Assembly (NCBI GenBank): GCA_948144175.1
Contig: CANXME010002055.1
Coordinates: 62,001-126,000, forward strand
Direction of reading: 5' to 3'
Source of the DNA: Closterium sp. NIES-65
Lineage: Eukaryota > Streptophyta > Zygnematophyceae > Desmidiales > Closteriaceae
Length of the DNA: 64,000 nucleotides
The notes beneath the pieces were generated by a model. The model made no database searches and was not told where the DNA came from. It saw only the letters and a program-made list of their open reading frames with translations. Positions 23,501-36,355 of the stretch are shown piece by piece. The translations under genes and the position numbers were made by a program. The first letter of the stretch is position 1. Each line of letters starts with the position of its first letter.

Positions 23501-26500
23501 GCTGGTTGTAAACAAGGTGGGATGGGGGAACAGAAGAGGGGATGCTGGGATGGGGGAACAGAAGAGGGGATGCTGGGATGGGGGAACAGAAGAGGGGATG
23601 CTGGGATGGGGGAACAGAAGAGGGGATGCTGGGATGGGGGAACAGAAGAGGGGATGCTGGGATGGGGGAACAGAAGAGGGGATGCTGGGATGGGGGAACA
23701 GAAGAGGGGATGCTGGGATGGGGGAACAGAAGAGGGGATGCTGGGATGGGGGAACAGAAGAGGGGATGCTGGGATGGGGGAACAGAAGAGGGGATGCTGG
23801 GATGGGGGAACAGAAGAGGGGATGCTGGGATGGGGGAACAGAAGAGGGGATGCTGGGATGGGGGAACAGAAGAGGGGATGCTGGGATGGGGGAACAGAAG
23901 AGGGGATGCTGGGATGGGGGAACAGAAGAGGGGATGCTGGGATGGGGGAACAGAAGAGGGGATGCTGGGATGGGGGAACAGAAGAGGGGATGCTGGGATG
24001 GGCAGCCAGGGCGTGAGTTGAATGAATATTATGGGCTGGCTGGCACTGGCACTGGGTGGGGCTGCTGCCGTACACCCTGGACTTTGAGTTTGTGCCCTAT
24101 GGCATTGGGAACCAGTCCCTGAGCTACACTGATATGCTCAAGCTTGTTGCAAACAAGGTAGGTAATAACACTGTAGCCTTTCAACTTTCCTTTTCAACTT
24201 CACCGTGTGTGCAGACATTTGACGGGGCAGTAGGGGACATCACCATCACACAGGAGCGCCAGCAGCTCGTTCAGTTCACACAACCAGTGCAGGTACACCT
24301 TCCCCTCCTTGCAGGTACACCCGGTGCAGGTACAGCCAGTGCAGGTACAGCCAGTGCAGGTACACCTTCCCCTTCTTGCAGGTACACCCAGTGCAGGTTT
24401 TAGGTAATACGTTGCTTTCATTGCTTGCCACGTCTCTCAATCGTATTTCCATGTTGTTTAGAAGATACGTTGTTTTACACATCCATCCCTCTCCCCGGTT
24501 CCTTCCTTACCTCCAGTCTGCAAGCCTGTCAATGGCGGTGGCACAGGAACCCACGAGCAAAAGCGCGTGGTCGTTCCTGACGCTCTTCTCGTGGTGACTT
24601 TAGAGTCGACTCAATAGTCGACTCAATAGTCAACTCAATAGTCGATTCAATAGCCGACTCAGTAGTCGACTCAATAGTCGACTCAATAGTCGACTCAATA
24701 GTCGACTCAATAGTCGACTCACCCCGTTTCCCCCTTAACTTTAGTCTGCAAGCCTGTCGATGGTGGTGGCCCAGGAACCCACAAGCACGGGCGCGTGGTC
24801 GTTCCTGTCGCCCTTCTCGCTCACCATGTGGCTTCTGAGGCGACTCAAAAGTCAGTTCACCCCGTTCACCCCGTTCACCCGTTCCTCCCTTACCTCCAGT
24901 CTGCCAGCCTGTCAATGGCGGTGGCACAGGAACCCACGAGCACGGGCGTGTGGTTGTTCCTGTCACCCTTCTCAAGGTGGCTTTAGAGTTGACTAGAAAT
25001 TCTGTTCAACCCCTTCACTCTGTTCCCTCCATCCCTCTAGTCCGCAAGCCTGTCCATGGCGGTGGCACAGGAACCCACAAGCACGGGCGCATGGTCGTTC
25101 CTGATGCCCTTCTCGAGATGGCTTCAGAGGCAACGCATAAGTCTGTTCACTCCACATCCCCATACTGTGCTCTCTCCAGTCTGCAAGCCTGTCCATGGCG
25201 GTGGCCCAGGAGCCAACGAGCACGGGGGCGTGGTCGTTCCTGACGCCCTTCTCGAGGTGTTTTCTGAGGCGACTCATACGTTAGTCCACACCCTCTCTTC
25301 ACACCCCTCCCTTGCCTCCAGTCTGCCAGTTTGTCAATGGCGGTGGCGCAAGAGCCAATGAGCACGGGGGCGTGGTCGTTCCTGACGCCCTTCTCGAGGT
25401 GGTTTCTGAGGCGACTCATACGTTAGTCCACACCCTCTCTTCACACCCCTCCCTTGCCTCCAGTCTGCCAGTTTGTCAATGGCGGTGGCGCAAGAGCCAA
25501 CGAGCACGGGGGCGTGGTCATTCCTGACGCCCTTCTCGCTCACCATGTGGCTGGTCATCCTCGCATCAACCGTCTTCACCGTCTTCGCCGTCTGGTTCCT
25601 CGAGAAGAACCAGAACGAGGACTTTTACGCCCACGGCAAGCTCTCCAGCCAGATCATCGATAGTGTCTGGTAAGTCAGCTATTTGAGACGACCCAGGAGC
25701 TGAGGCGCCTCACTATCTTCTTGATAAGAACCGGAACGAGGACTTCTGCGCCCACGGCAACCTCTCCAGCCAGATCATCGACAGCGTCTGGTGAGCCAAC
25801 CTGATCTGACTACTATTTCCTCAAGCTCTGTTGTCAGAAGACTTGCAGTGGGGATCCCCGATTGATCCTAGGAAGGTTCACATGCATGTTAGCATGGGGA
25901 GTTATAGGCGCACTGACTCGCTACTGAAACAAGACCTTTTATCCCAGTGGTCTAGTGGCTGAGATTCTGACACCTGTTTTAAAGCTACCCTTCTCCCTTC
26001 TCCGCCCACGGCTAGCTCTCCAGCCAGATCATTGACAGCGTCTGGTAAGCCATGGCCTGTTGGGTGGCATATAGACATGAATTGATCCCAAGGTTTATCG
26101 CCGAAGTGAGTCGAATGGACCGTGGTCCCTCCAGTCTGCACCTGCAAGCAAGCATGTTGACTTGTGGCCTAAGTAGGAGCCAACAAGCAGGGGTGCGTGG
26201 TTCAAGCATGGGCGCGTGGTCATTTTTTATAAAGGGCCTATCTCCTTCCCTTTAATTAAGATTTTCCTTACCCTCCCCGTTTTAAGCCCGGCCGTATCCT
26301 CTCCCCCTGTTCCGCCAAAGCAACCCTTGTAACCCCAGTCGATTCCTCTTCCCCTGTGCCACCCCCCGTGTTCCTCTCTTGTGCGTTGCAGGTATGCGCT
26401 CACCACGATCGTCTTTGCACAAGGTATACCTTTGACCACTGCCCCGCATGGTGGAATGCTGAATAATTTCTCTCACCCACCTAACTTCGTTGGCTTGGCA

Positions 26501-29500
26501 CCCAGAACGCCACCTTGCTTGCTAAGCGTTTGGCCACCTTGCTTGCTACACCTTCGGCCACCTTACTTGCTGCGCCTTTGACCACCTTGCTTGCTGCGCC
26601 TTTGACCACCTTGCTTGCTGCGCCTTTGACCACCTTGCTTGCTGCGCCTTTGACCACCTTGCTTGCTGCGCCTTTGACCACCTTGCCTGCTGCGCCTTTG
26701 ACCACCTTGCTTGCTGCGCCTTTGACCACCTTGCTTGCTGCGCCTTTGACCACCTTGCTTGCTGCGCCTTTGACCACCTTGCTTGCTGCGCCTTTGACCA
26801 CCTTGCTTGCTGCGCCTTTGACCACCTTGCTTGCTGCGCCTTTGACCACCTTGCTTGCTGCGCCTTTGACCACCTTGCTTGCTGCGCCTTTGACCACCTT
26901 GCTTGCTGCGCCTTTGGCCACCTTGCTTGCTGCTCTTTTGGCCACCTTGCTTGCTTGCCCCATGTTGGAATGCTGCATGTTCCCAACCACCCTCCTTCAC
27001 CTGCTCGTTTGTGTCACTTCATTCATGTTATTCGCATCCATACACCACACGTTAACTTTACGCACATCACCACACTCTGCGTGCTAATCCATGACATGAT
27101 GGCCCTTCATTATAAGCTACCTTGTCAACCCTTCTATTGCCTTATTACAGAACCACCCCTCCCCTCTCTCTCTCCTTCCCGTTTCCCCTCTGCTTACACC
27201 CCTTATTTCCCTACTTGATGCGTGATGTGATGTGAGCAGACAAGCCCATTCAGACCACCATGGGCCGCCTCGCCATGATGTGCTGGCTCTTCCTCGTGCT
27301 CATCGTGACCGCCAGTTACACCGCCTCCCTCTCCTCCATCCTCACCGTTCAGAACCTCGCTGCAACCCCTGATGTGAGCACTTCTAGCACCCTAAACCCG
27401 AAATGCCAGTCCATCCACAATACACCTCCAGTTACACCGCCTCCCTCTCCTCCATCCTCACCGTTCAGAACCTCGCTGCAACCCCTGATGTGAGCACTTC
27501 TAGCACCCTAAACCCGAAATGCCAGTCCATCCACAATACACCGCCAGTTACACCGCCTCCCTCTCCTCCATCCTCACCGTTCAGAACCTCGCTGCAACCC
27601 CTGATGTGAGCACTTCTAGCACCCTAAACCCGAAATGCCAGTCCATCCACAATACACCGCCAGTTACACCGCCTCCCTCTCCTCCATCCTCACCGTTCAG
27701 AACCGCGCTGCAACCCCTGATGTGAGCACTTCTAGCACCCTAAACCCGAAATGCCAGTCCATCCACAATACACCGCCAGTTACACCCCCTCCCTCTCCTC
27801 CATCCTCACCTTCAGAACCTCGCTGCAACCCCTGATGTGAGCATTCCTGGCAGCCCTCCCCCCTCCTAGCACCTGGAAACCCAAGTCCTCATCAACCCCA
27901 AGGATTCAAGTTCATAGTGGACTGGAGTAGCAGCAATCCTGGGAATTCAGTCTCGTTCCTTTGTTGCTTAAGCATTTCCTTCAGGATTGCTGCTACTCCA
28001 CTATGAACTTGAATCCTGGCAGCCCTCCCCCCTCCTAGCACCTGGAAATCCAAGACCTCATCAACCCCAATTTGTATGGCTGGTCTATCCACGATACGCC
28101 GCCATGCCACCCGCTCGCTCTCCCCCATCCATCCCCATCACCCCCTCCCCCTGCCCACCAAACCCCTTCCACCCCCACACAGAGCCTTGCTGTGGCAATC
28201 TCTTTGAAGCTTCCTCTCGGTTACCACGAGGGGTCCTTCACCTACAACTACCTCCTGGCCATCGGCATCCCCGCTGTAAGCAGGCCCGCTACTACTCTCC
28301 ATTGTAGTTGTAAGCAGTCTTGCTATCCATGGCAATCCCTCGGTTACCACAAGGGGTCCTTCACCTACAACTGCCTCCTGGCCATCGGCATCCCCGCTGT
28401 AAGCAGGCTTTCTCTTTCTCCAACTTTCTCGTTGAGCAGTCTCTCTAATCCCCACTGTAGCTATCGGCAGTCTTGTTATACCTGCTTCCCACTGTAGACA
28501 GTCTCTCGGTTCACCTGCAACTACCTCCTGGCCATTGGCATCCCCGCTGTAAGCAGGCCCGCTATTCCCCACAATCCACTCCCGCCAACTCTTGTTTTCA
28601 GCACTTTTATCCCCTTTGTGAGCAGGCTGTGCTGTCTAATTCCCACTGTATGCATGCTGCAGTCTCATTCACAAGCCCAATCATGCTATCCACATCCACC
28701 CTGTCTCCACCGCTATTGACTTTTGAGTCGACTCAAAAGTCTTCCCCATTGTACGCACGCAGTCTCATTCACAAGCCCAATCATGCTATCCACATCCACC
28801 CCGTCTCCACCGCTATGGCTCCCCCTTTGCTCTCTGCCTTCTCCCAACCCCCACCCACCCCCACCCCCTCCCCCCCCCTCCTCAACAGTCAGTGCTGTAC
28901 GCGCTGGGTTCCATGGCTGAATTTGTGGACGCCTTGAGGTCGGTCTGGCAAGGTGAAGGCCGTCATTGACGACGCTCACCACTCGTGCTGCTCCCATACT
29001 TCCTTTCCCCCTCCCCCCCAACCTCACTGTCCCCCCAAACACAACAGTCAGCGCTGTACCCGCTGGGGTCGATGGTTGAGTTCGCGGACGCCCTGGGGTC
29101 AGGCAAGGCGAAGGCCGTGTATATGGAAATCACTTTTGAGAATTCTCAAAAGTGATTTCCATACGCCCTGGGGTCAGTCAGGCAAGGTGAAGGCCGTGAT
29201 CGCCGAGGCTCATTCCCTCATGCCCCCATCCCTCCCCTCGCCTGAAACCCTCCACCCACCGCCCCACCCCTCCCCGCCCCCAACAGTCAGTGCTGTTCCC
29301 GCTGGGGTCGATGGCTGAGTTCGCGGACGCCCTGGGGTCAGGCAAGGCGAAGGCCGTGTATATGGAAATCACTTTTGAGAATTCTCAAAAGTGATTTCCA
29401 TACGCCCTGGGTTCAGGCAAGGTGAAGGCCGTGATCGATCGACGAGGCTCATTCCCTCATGCCCCCATCCCTCCCCTCGCCTGAAACCCTCCACCCACCG

Positions 29501-30757
29501 CCCCACCCCTCCCCGCCCCCAACAGTCAGTGCTGTTCCCGCTGGGGTCGATGGCTGAGTTCGCGGACGCCCTGGGGTCAGGCAAGGCGAAGGCCGTGTAT
29601 ATGGAAATCACTTTTGAGAATTCTCAAAAGTGATTTCCATACGCCCTGGGGTCAGGCAAGGTGAAGGCCGTGATCGATCGACGAGGCTCATTCCCTCATG
29701 CCCCCATCCCTCCCCTCGCCTGAAACCCTCCACCCACCGCCCCACCCCTCCACGCCCCCCCCCAACAGTCAGTGCTGTTCCCGTTGAAATCCATGGCTGA
29801 GTTCGCGGACGCCCTGGGCTCGGGCAAGGTGAAGGCGGTGATTGACGAGGCGCCGTATCTTGATGTGTTCAACTCGCGCTTCTGCAGCTACACACGGGTC
29901 AAGGAGCAGCTCTCCACCTTTAACTGGGGCTTTGTGAGTGCTGCTGGTTGTCATATTTCATTTGCCCTGGTACCATTGTTGCGCCGTATCTGGACGTGTT
30001 CAACTCGCGCTTCTGCAGCTACACACGGGTCAAGGAGCAGCTCTCCACCTTTAACTGGGGCTTTGTGAGTGCTGCTGGTTGTCATATTTCATTTGCCCTG
30101 GTACCATTGTTGCGCCGTATCTGGACGTGTTCAACTCGCGCTTCTGCAGCTACACACGGGTCAAGGAGCAGCTCTCCACCTTTAACTGGGGCTTTGTGAG
30201 TGCTGCTGGTTGTTATATTTCATTTGCCTTGGTACCATTGTTGCGCCGTATCTGGACGTGTTCAACTCGCGCTTCTGCAGCTACACACGGGTCAAGGAGC
30301 AGCTCTCCACCTTTAACTGGGGCTTTGTGAGTGCTGCTGGTTGTCATATTTCATTTGCCCTGGTACCATTGTTGTGCCGTATCTGGACGTGTTCAACTCG
30401 CGCTTCTGCAGCTACACACGGGTCAAGGAGCAGCTCTCCACCTTTAACTGGGGCTTTGTGAGTGCTGCTGGTTGTCATATTTCATTTGCCCTGGTACCAT
30501 TGTTGCGCCGTATCTGGACGTGTTCAACTCGCGCTTCTGCAGCTACACACGGGTCAAGGAGCAGCTCTCCACCTTTAACTGGGGCTTTGTGAGTGCTGCC
30601 GGTTGTCATATTTCATTTGCCCTGGTACCATTGTTGTGCCGTATCTGGACGTGTTCAACTCGCGCTTCTGCAGCTACGCACGCGTGAAAGAGCAGCTCTC
30701 TACATTCAACTGCTGCTGTGTGTGGGAGAGTTGAAAAAATTTGCATGCATGAGAAAT

Positions 30758-30851
<94 letters not shown>

Positions 30852-33800
30852 CAGTCATGCATTTATATGGGTCACAAGGTACAGGCATGGCAGGTGGTGG
30901 TAACTAGCTTGCCTAGATATTGGAGCAGCCAGGGAACCAGAACTAAACAAGCAAACAGAGCAAGCCCATCCATCCTAAAGCACCCCTAACTCTCAGAGCA
31001 GCCCGATCCCCGGTAGCTCAGGACCATGAGAACCCCCCTTCTTCCACCTGTCCCCTGTCCCTCCCATACCACACAACCTCCCCTTATCCTCCTCCGACCC
31101 GCCGCTTCCTCGCACCTTCCCTGAGACGCCCTTCCTTATCCCTGTTCCCTCTGACCCACACCGACTCAGCACACCCCCCCCTGCTTCTCACCGCGCCCAT
31201 GTATCCCTCCCCTGCCGCCACCCATCCTCCTCCTGTCACCATGTTCCTATCTCCCCGGCCCCCTCAACCCCTCAGGCCGCCCTGGCAGGGGCGTGTCTCT
31301 ATTCGTACTCGTCCTCCAAGGTCTGCCATAGGTCACCTAGCCGAGGTGCCCAAGGGTCCGCCACTGTCTGTGGGAAAGCTTACGCTGCTCGGTTTGACTT
31401 GGAGAGGAGGGAGATCGCTTGGCTGCGCTGGAGCACCACGGACCACCGTTGCCTGAAGTGTGCATTGAGGCGGGCGGCAGTCGTCGTGAGGCGTCCCTTC
31501 CTGTACTTCGTCTTGGCGGCATAGGTGGCTAGCATACGGATGAATTGCTGCGTGTCCTTAGCCAGAGCCCCGTAAGTCTCTACCGCTAGCCCAAAGAAGC
31601 TGGCATAGCTAGGGCGGCCCTCGTAGAGCCTGTGCTTACCCTCGGAGGCTTCCTCTGCTGCCCACCCCGGCGGCTTCCTAGCTCTCTTATCCCGCTTCTG
31701 CAGTACGGGATCTGTGACCGTGACATCGGTTACCCACGTTTCCCCCGACTCCTGGTCCCGAATGGCCAGGTCTGCTCGCTTCCGGAGGACCGGGGGAGAG
31801 AATGCCGTGGTCTCATGGAACGTCCTGTAACTCGCATCCTTGGCCATTTTGAGAGCTGCAAAGACCAGGGTGTTGTGGGTCCTCACAACGTCACCGCCAT
31901 CCCCACACCGCAGGAGGTGGTTGGGGAGGCTCTTGTCGGAGATGGTCGAGTTTTCCCGCTTGCAAGGGCACACCTCGGCGACCGGCAGCTCCATGCCCAA
32001 ACGCAGGCCCAGGGCCATCGAGAATTGACTAGGGGATAAGCTAAGGTCTCTTCTCGTTGGCATGGCATGGAGCCAGTCACCCGCGCCCACCCCCTTTAGG
32101 CTGATGAGGCGGATGGCATGACCCCTGTCCTCCCCCGGCCGGTCCTGCAGGGTGTCCGCTAGGAGTTCCAAGGCCCGCCGCTGGTTAATAGACTTCGACA
32201 GCCCCAGCTGTAGGTTCCCTGTGCCTGGACTCCCCGCCCTGTACTGCTCCAGTGTTGCTCGGGCTTCAGCAGTGAGGGCACCCTCCATAGTGGCTCTGGG
32301 GTTGAACTCTGGTGGCGGTGGGACCCAATCGTGGGAGAGGAGCTGAGTCGCTCGGCTCAGGAGGCAGTCAGTTGGCAGGTCCAGCTGCCTCAGTAGGATG
32401 TGTGCTGCCGCGACTGAAGCCAGGTAGGCAGCGGGTGCTTCAGAGATAGGGTCAATCACTCCGAGGCCACCCAGGCGCATAGGGAGTGTCCCTGACGTCA
32501 CAGTAGGCTCTGTTCAAGCTCGGAGGAGGGGATCCGAAGTTTCGCCGCAGTGAGTGCCGAGCCCAGGAGAGCCTCGCTCCACTCCATCCACTCTCGTGTG
32601 CTTAGTGTTGATGCCGAGGTCGTCCTAAGCATATATGAGATCCGCCGAGAGATGCTGCGCGAGACCATGAGAAGCGCGCGTTGCGGGTTTAGTTGCGAGA
32701 TGAGGAGGAGTGGCGACGCCGCTTCTCCCAGTGCCGCCCGTACGTGGTCAGTGCACAAGCCATCGTTCCCCACTGGACTGCCCAGCACTTTGATTCCCCC
32801 CTGGTTCATGGTCAGCCCAAGTGGCAGCTCCTCCTGCTGCCCGCTCGCGTTCCGTCCCCATGCTGATGATTTGTCTATGTTGCAACGCAGTCCCACCGCT
32901 CTCAGAGCCGAGGCGATCGTGTTGAAGGCGGTGCAGGCAGCCTCTCGTGAGCCGACGATCGTGATGTCGTCCGCGTAGGCGACGATCGCCACCTCCGGCA
33001 GTGTAGTGGCCACGCTCAGCAGGGCTGGCTGGATCGCAGCTGCGAACAGAAGCGGGCCGAGCGGATCTCCCTGGCGAACTCTGCGGGTGCTCAAGATGTG
33101 GTCTGTGCCGAAGCGTTGGTCAACTAGTAGCCGCGACGGGCCATCGTAGAGGTTTCGGACCAGGGGGAGGAGGGGACTAAGGTTGGACCACTGCAGGGCC
33201 TCAAAAAAATGCTCTGCGTTCAACGCTGTTGAACGCATTCTCTACGTCCAGCTGCAGCGCAATCCGTGCTTCGTCCTCCTGAAGTGGTGCTCTGACTGAG
33301 TGGATGATACACTCCGCTCCCCCCGGGATAGCCACTCCGAACTGGACCGGAAGAAAGAACTCTCGGATCTTAGGACCAAGTGAGTGAAGAGCCGCTTTCG
33401 CTACTACACGGAGTAATGTTTCGCCAATCGCGATAGGCCTGACCCCACCCCCTGGTTTCTCTAAGGCTATCAGGCGTGAGGTTAGGGTGAGGTCGCGCAA
33501 CTCCTGAGACTGGAATGTGCTAAGGAGTGTGTTGACTGTCCTAGCGAGTAGGATTAAGATCTCCTCGTTGGCTAGAGCTGGATCTCTCAGGTGCTCGAAA
33601 CATGTTCCAGAGGGCCCCCCACCCACTCCATTCGGGCATTTCGCCAGGATTTCGCGGAGAGCGTCAACCGGGACGGCGAGTTCAGAAGTTGCTATTCCTG
33701 TTACCCAGGCCGGGATATCGTCTTTGGCAGGTGGGTGTTTCGCCTGAAGTGCAGCGAGGGTTGACGAACTAGGCTCAGCGAGTGGGCTGGTGCGTAACGC

Positions 33801-36004
33801 AGCAACCGCCTTCGAGATATTCCCCTTCTTCATTAACCCTTCGGCGCGTGCACAAACCCCTTCGTCGTCAGGTTGGTGTCGTAGCGGGGCGTCGGTATCG
33901 GGGGTGGTGCCGGCTTCCTCGAAAAGGTCATCCCATTTCCCTTGCTGAAATTGATGTAGCTGAGCCTCAATTCGAGCCCAGCGACTCCCAACCACAGGTT
34001 CGGGAGAGGGTCGGAGTGTAAGCCTCGGTAGGAACAGCAGAATCTTCCACGCACCAAGGCACGTAGGGGATTTTTCCAGCCTCAGGAGTGGTGCCAGCAG
34101 ACAGAGGCAGTATTTGTCCAGAATTTGTGGGGGCAGGCGGCGGACGAGGAAAGGCTGGTCCCCACGTTGCAGTTGCTTCACATCCCAACCCTCAGCTCCC
34201 TGCCAGAGGGCCTCTTCCTTCGCCATGTCAGAAGGCGAGAAGACATCTGTCACCTTAGTTTCTCCTGCTGTATCTCCCACCGCCCGTTGGTTCTGTGCAA
34301 TCCCGCTCGGCCCTCTTCCACGTGTGTTTGGAGCATTCCTGTCCACCCCAGTTTCCTCCTCCAGGGAGACCTCCTCAGATTCAGCTTCTTCACCACACAT
34401 AAACTCTGGGTCGCCGGCGTTATCTTCAGAGCCCGCTGCCTGTTCCTCATTCGTTGGCACTTCCACCGCTTCTGGCCTATCGTGGCGTTCCCGCTAGGTG
34501 CCAGTACGCACAGGGATCTCAGATCCCCCCACCAGTGCCCTTCCCCCTCGTCCTCCGCGCGCTCCCCGTGCACCGACCCCCCGCTGAGTCCGTCCCGTGC
34601 CTGTTGGCGCTCTCGTCCCCTCACCCATAGCTCCACGTCCCGCCGGCAACCAAGGCGTCCGGCCTCCCCGGGGCGGTCCCCAGGTTATTGCCGCTCGTCG
34701 CGTCGCGTGGCGGGTGTTGTGCGCGACGGCGTTCGTTGTGTTGGGCGCCTCAGCGTGTGCCGCCGTCGCTGGTGTCGCGTTGAGTGCAGGAGCACCACGG
34801 GTGTTTCCTAGCGGGCGGCTTCCAGCTTCGGCCTCCTCGCGCACCTCCCGCTGGCTCAACGATGACGACCGATGCGCTCGCTCTGATGGCGGTTGCCCTT
34901 GCACAAGCCAGCCCCGGAGGGGTCCCGGGGAGCCAGGTCCCAGCCCTGCTCCGGGCCGTCTCGGCGCTGGCTGGGCCCGTAGCCTTGTCTTCGACTTCGC
35001 ACGTGCAGCGCCGGAAGAAACGCCGCTCGCGGGTCCCGGAAACTCTCCCTCCGCCTGGCCGTGCTCCTGCCTGCTTGCGGCCACGACAGCGGCAGTCGTC
35101 GCGCCTTCCACCGTCGGGGCATGGCCCCGCTCCCCAGTCGCAGCAGACACCGCCGCCGCCAGCACAGTCGGCGTTACCGGTGCCGGTGACGCGGACATCG
35201 CCACCTCCGCGGTCAGCTCCGGATCCGCGCCCAGCCTCGTCTCCTCAACCTCCGTCTGTGCATCCCGCGGGATGGCAGAGGGCGAAACTGAGCCGCCGTC
35301 AAAGGCAGCGGCAGGACCTCCAGCAGACACCGGGATTGCCTCCGTCTCCGCCGCAGGCACATCAGCATCAGCCACCGGAGGCCTCCCCGCAGCCGCCATT
35401 GAGGGTAGCACAGCAACTGCCAGTTCAAACTCCACTCCGTCGTTTTCCATTGCCCCTCCGTCCGCAGCAGCCTCTCCCCTCGGTATTCCATGCTCCTCCG
35501 TCTCCTCTCCTGCACGTACGAAACCCTCAGTCAGTACCTGGCCCGCCGTCGTTCCATCGGTACCCCTATGGCGGTCCCCCTGTGCAGCATCAGTGGGGAC
35601 CGGTGACGCCTCCTGCCCCGCCTCCTCCCTCAGCGGTGGTTCCTGGTGAGCCTCCGTCTCTCGTCGAGCAGCGCGTGATGCACGTGGGGACTTGCTTGAC
35701 GCTCCTGTCGTACGTGCTCGACCAGCTTCACGTGACCCTGGTGCAGCAGGAGGTGCAGATCGAGGCGATGCAGCCCGCGGAGCAGTCGGCGGCAGTGTCG
35801 GCCGCGGAGGAGTTGCAGCAGTACCTCCCCCTGATTGGCTTCGTGCCTGGCTCCCCCGGGGCTGCCCTTGGCCCTGGCCCTGGGGCTTTGGCACGGCTTG
35901 CCGAGTCTGCTCAGGAGGACCCGCTTGACCTTGTAGCCGCAGCCGCGTCCGTCCTACGCTGGCTGGACGGGCGGCTTTGTTGGATCTTGCTTGAGTAGCA
36001 GATG

Positions 36005-36103
<99 letters not shown>

Positions 36104-36270
36104 CCTCCCTCCCTCCCTCCCTCCCTCCCTCCCTCCCTCCCTCCCTCCCTCCCTCCCTCCCTCCCTCCCTCCCTCCCTCCCTCCCTCCCTCCCTCCCTCC
36201 CTCCCTCCCTCCCTCCCTCCCTCCCTCCCTCCCTCCCTCCCTCCCTCCCTCCCTCCCTCCCTCCCTCCCT

Positions 36271-36355
<85 letters not shown>

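Larger units (their letters stand above)
21730..23520 (+). repeat. Copies of GLR exon 13 ([12 protein letters not shown] / [14 protein letters not shown])
   Basis: Start-side copies at about 21738, 21869 and 21997 precede the complete exon 22998-23174. The 21997 copy is split by the hAT-like insertion. End-side copies with donor follow at about 23236-23350, 23403-23517 and 24050-24158. The last has diverged slightly. Confidence 0.85.
30849..36007 (-). mobile_element. Non-LTR retrotransposon (LINE) with restriction-like endonuclease, inserted in (CT)n
   Basis: Minus-strand RT frames end in a cysteine/histidine knuckle plus a restriction-like endonuclease, the layout of early-branching, site-specific LINEs such as R2-type. 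(CT)n lies directly on both sides (30756-30848 and 36008-36353), which suggests insertion into a microsatellite. Frames are interrupted at about 33205 (run of seven A/T) and about 32500. The element sits in the GLR intron between exons 29769-29933 and 37147-37460. Exact ends are inferred from the edges of the CT tracts; 30849-31200 and 35999-36007 hold no recognised coding sequence. Confidence 0.82.

Noticed and set aside
23394-24122. GCWDGGTEE repeat protein
   Set aside because: 27-bp intronic minisatellite starting at an exon donor.
26481-27087. KVVKGAAS / LTTLLAAP repeat proteins
   Set aside because: 24-bp intronic minisatellite, open on both strands.
29122-29641. Intrinsic transcription terminators from the strong hairpins
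   Set aside because: Hairpins recur inside introns of expressed-looking genes and lack a T-run context specific to termination; bacterial-type termination does not apply.
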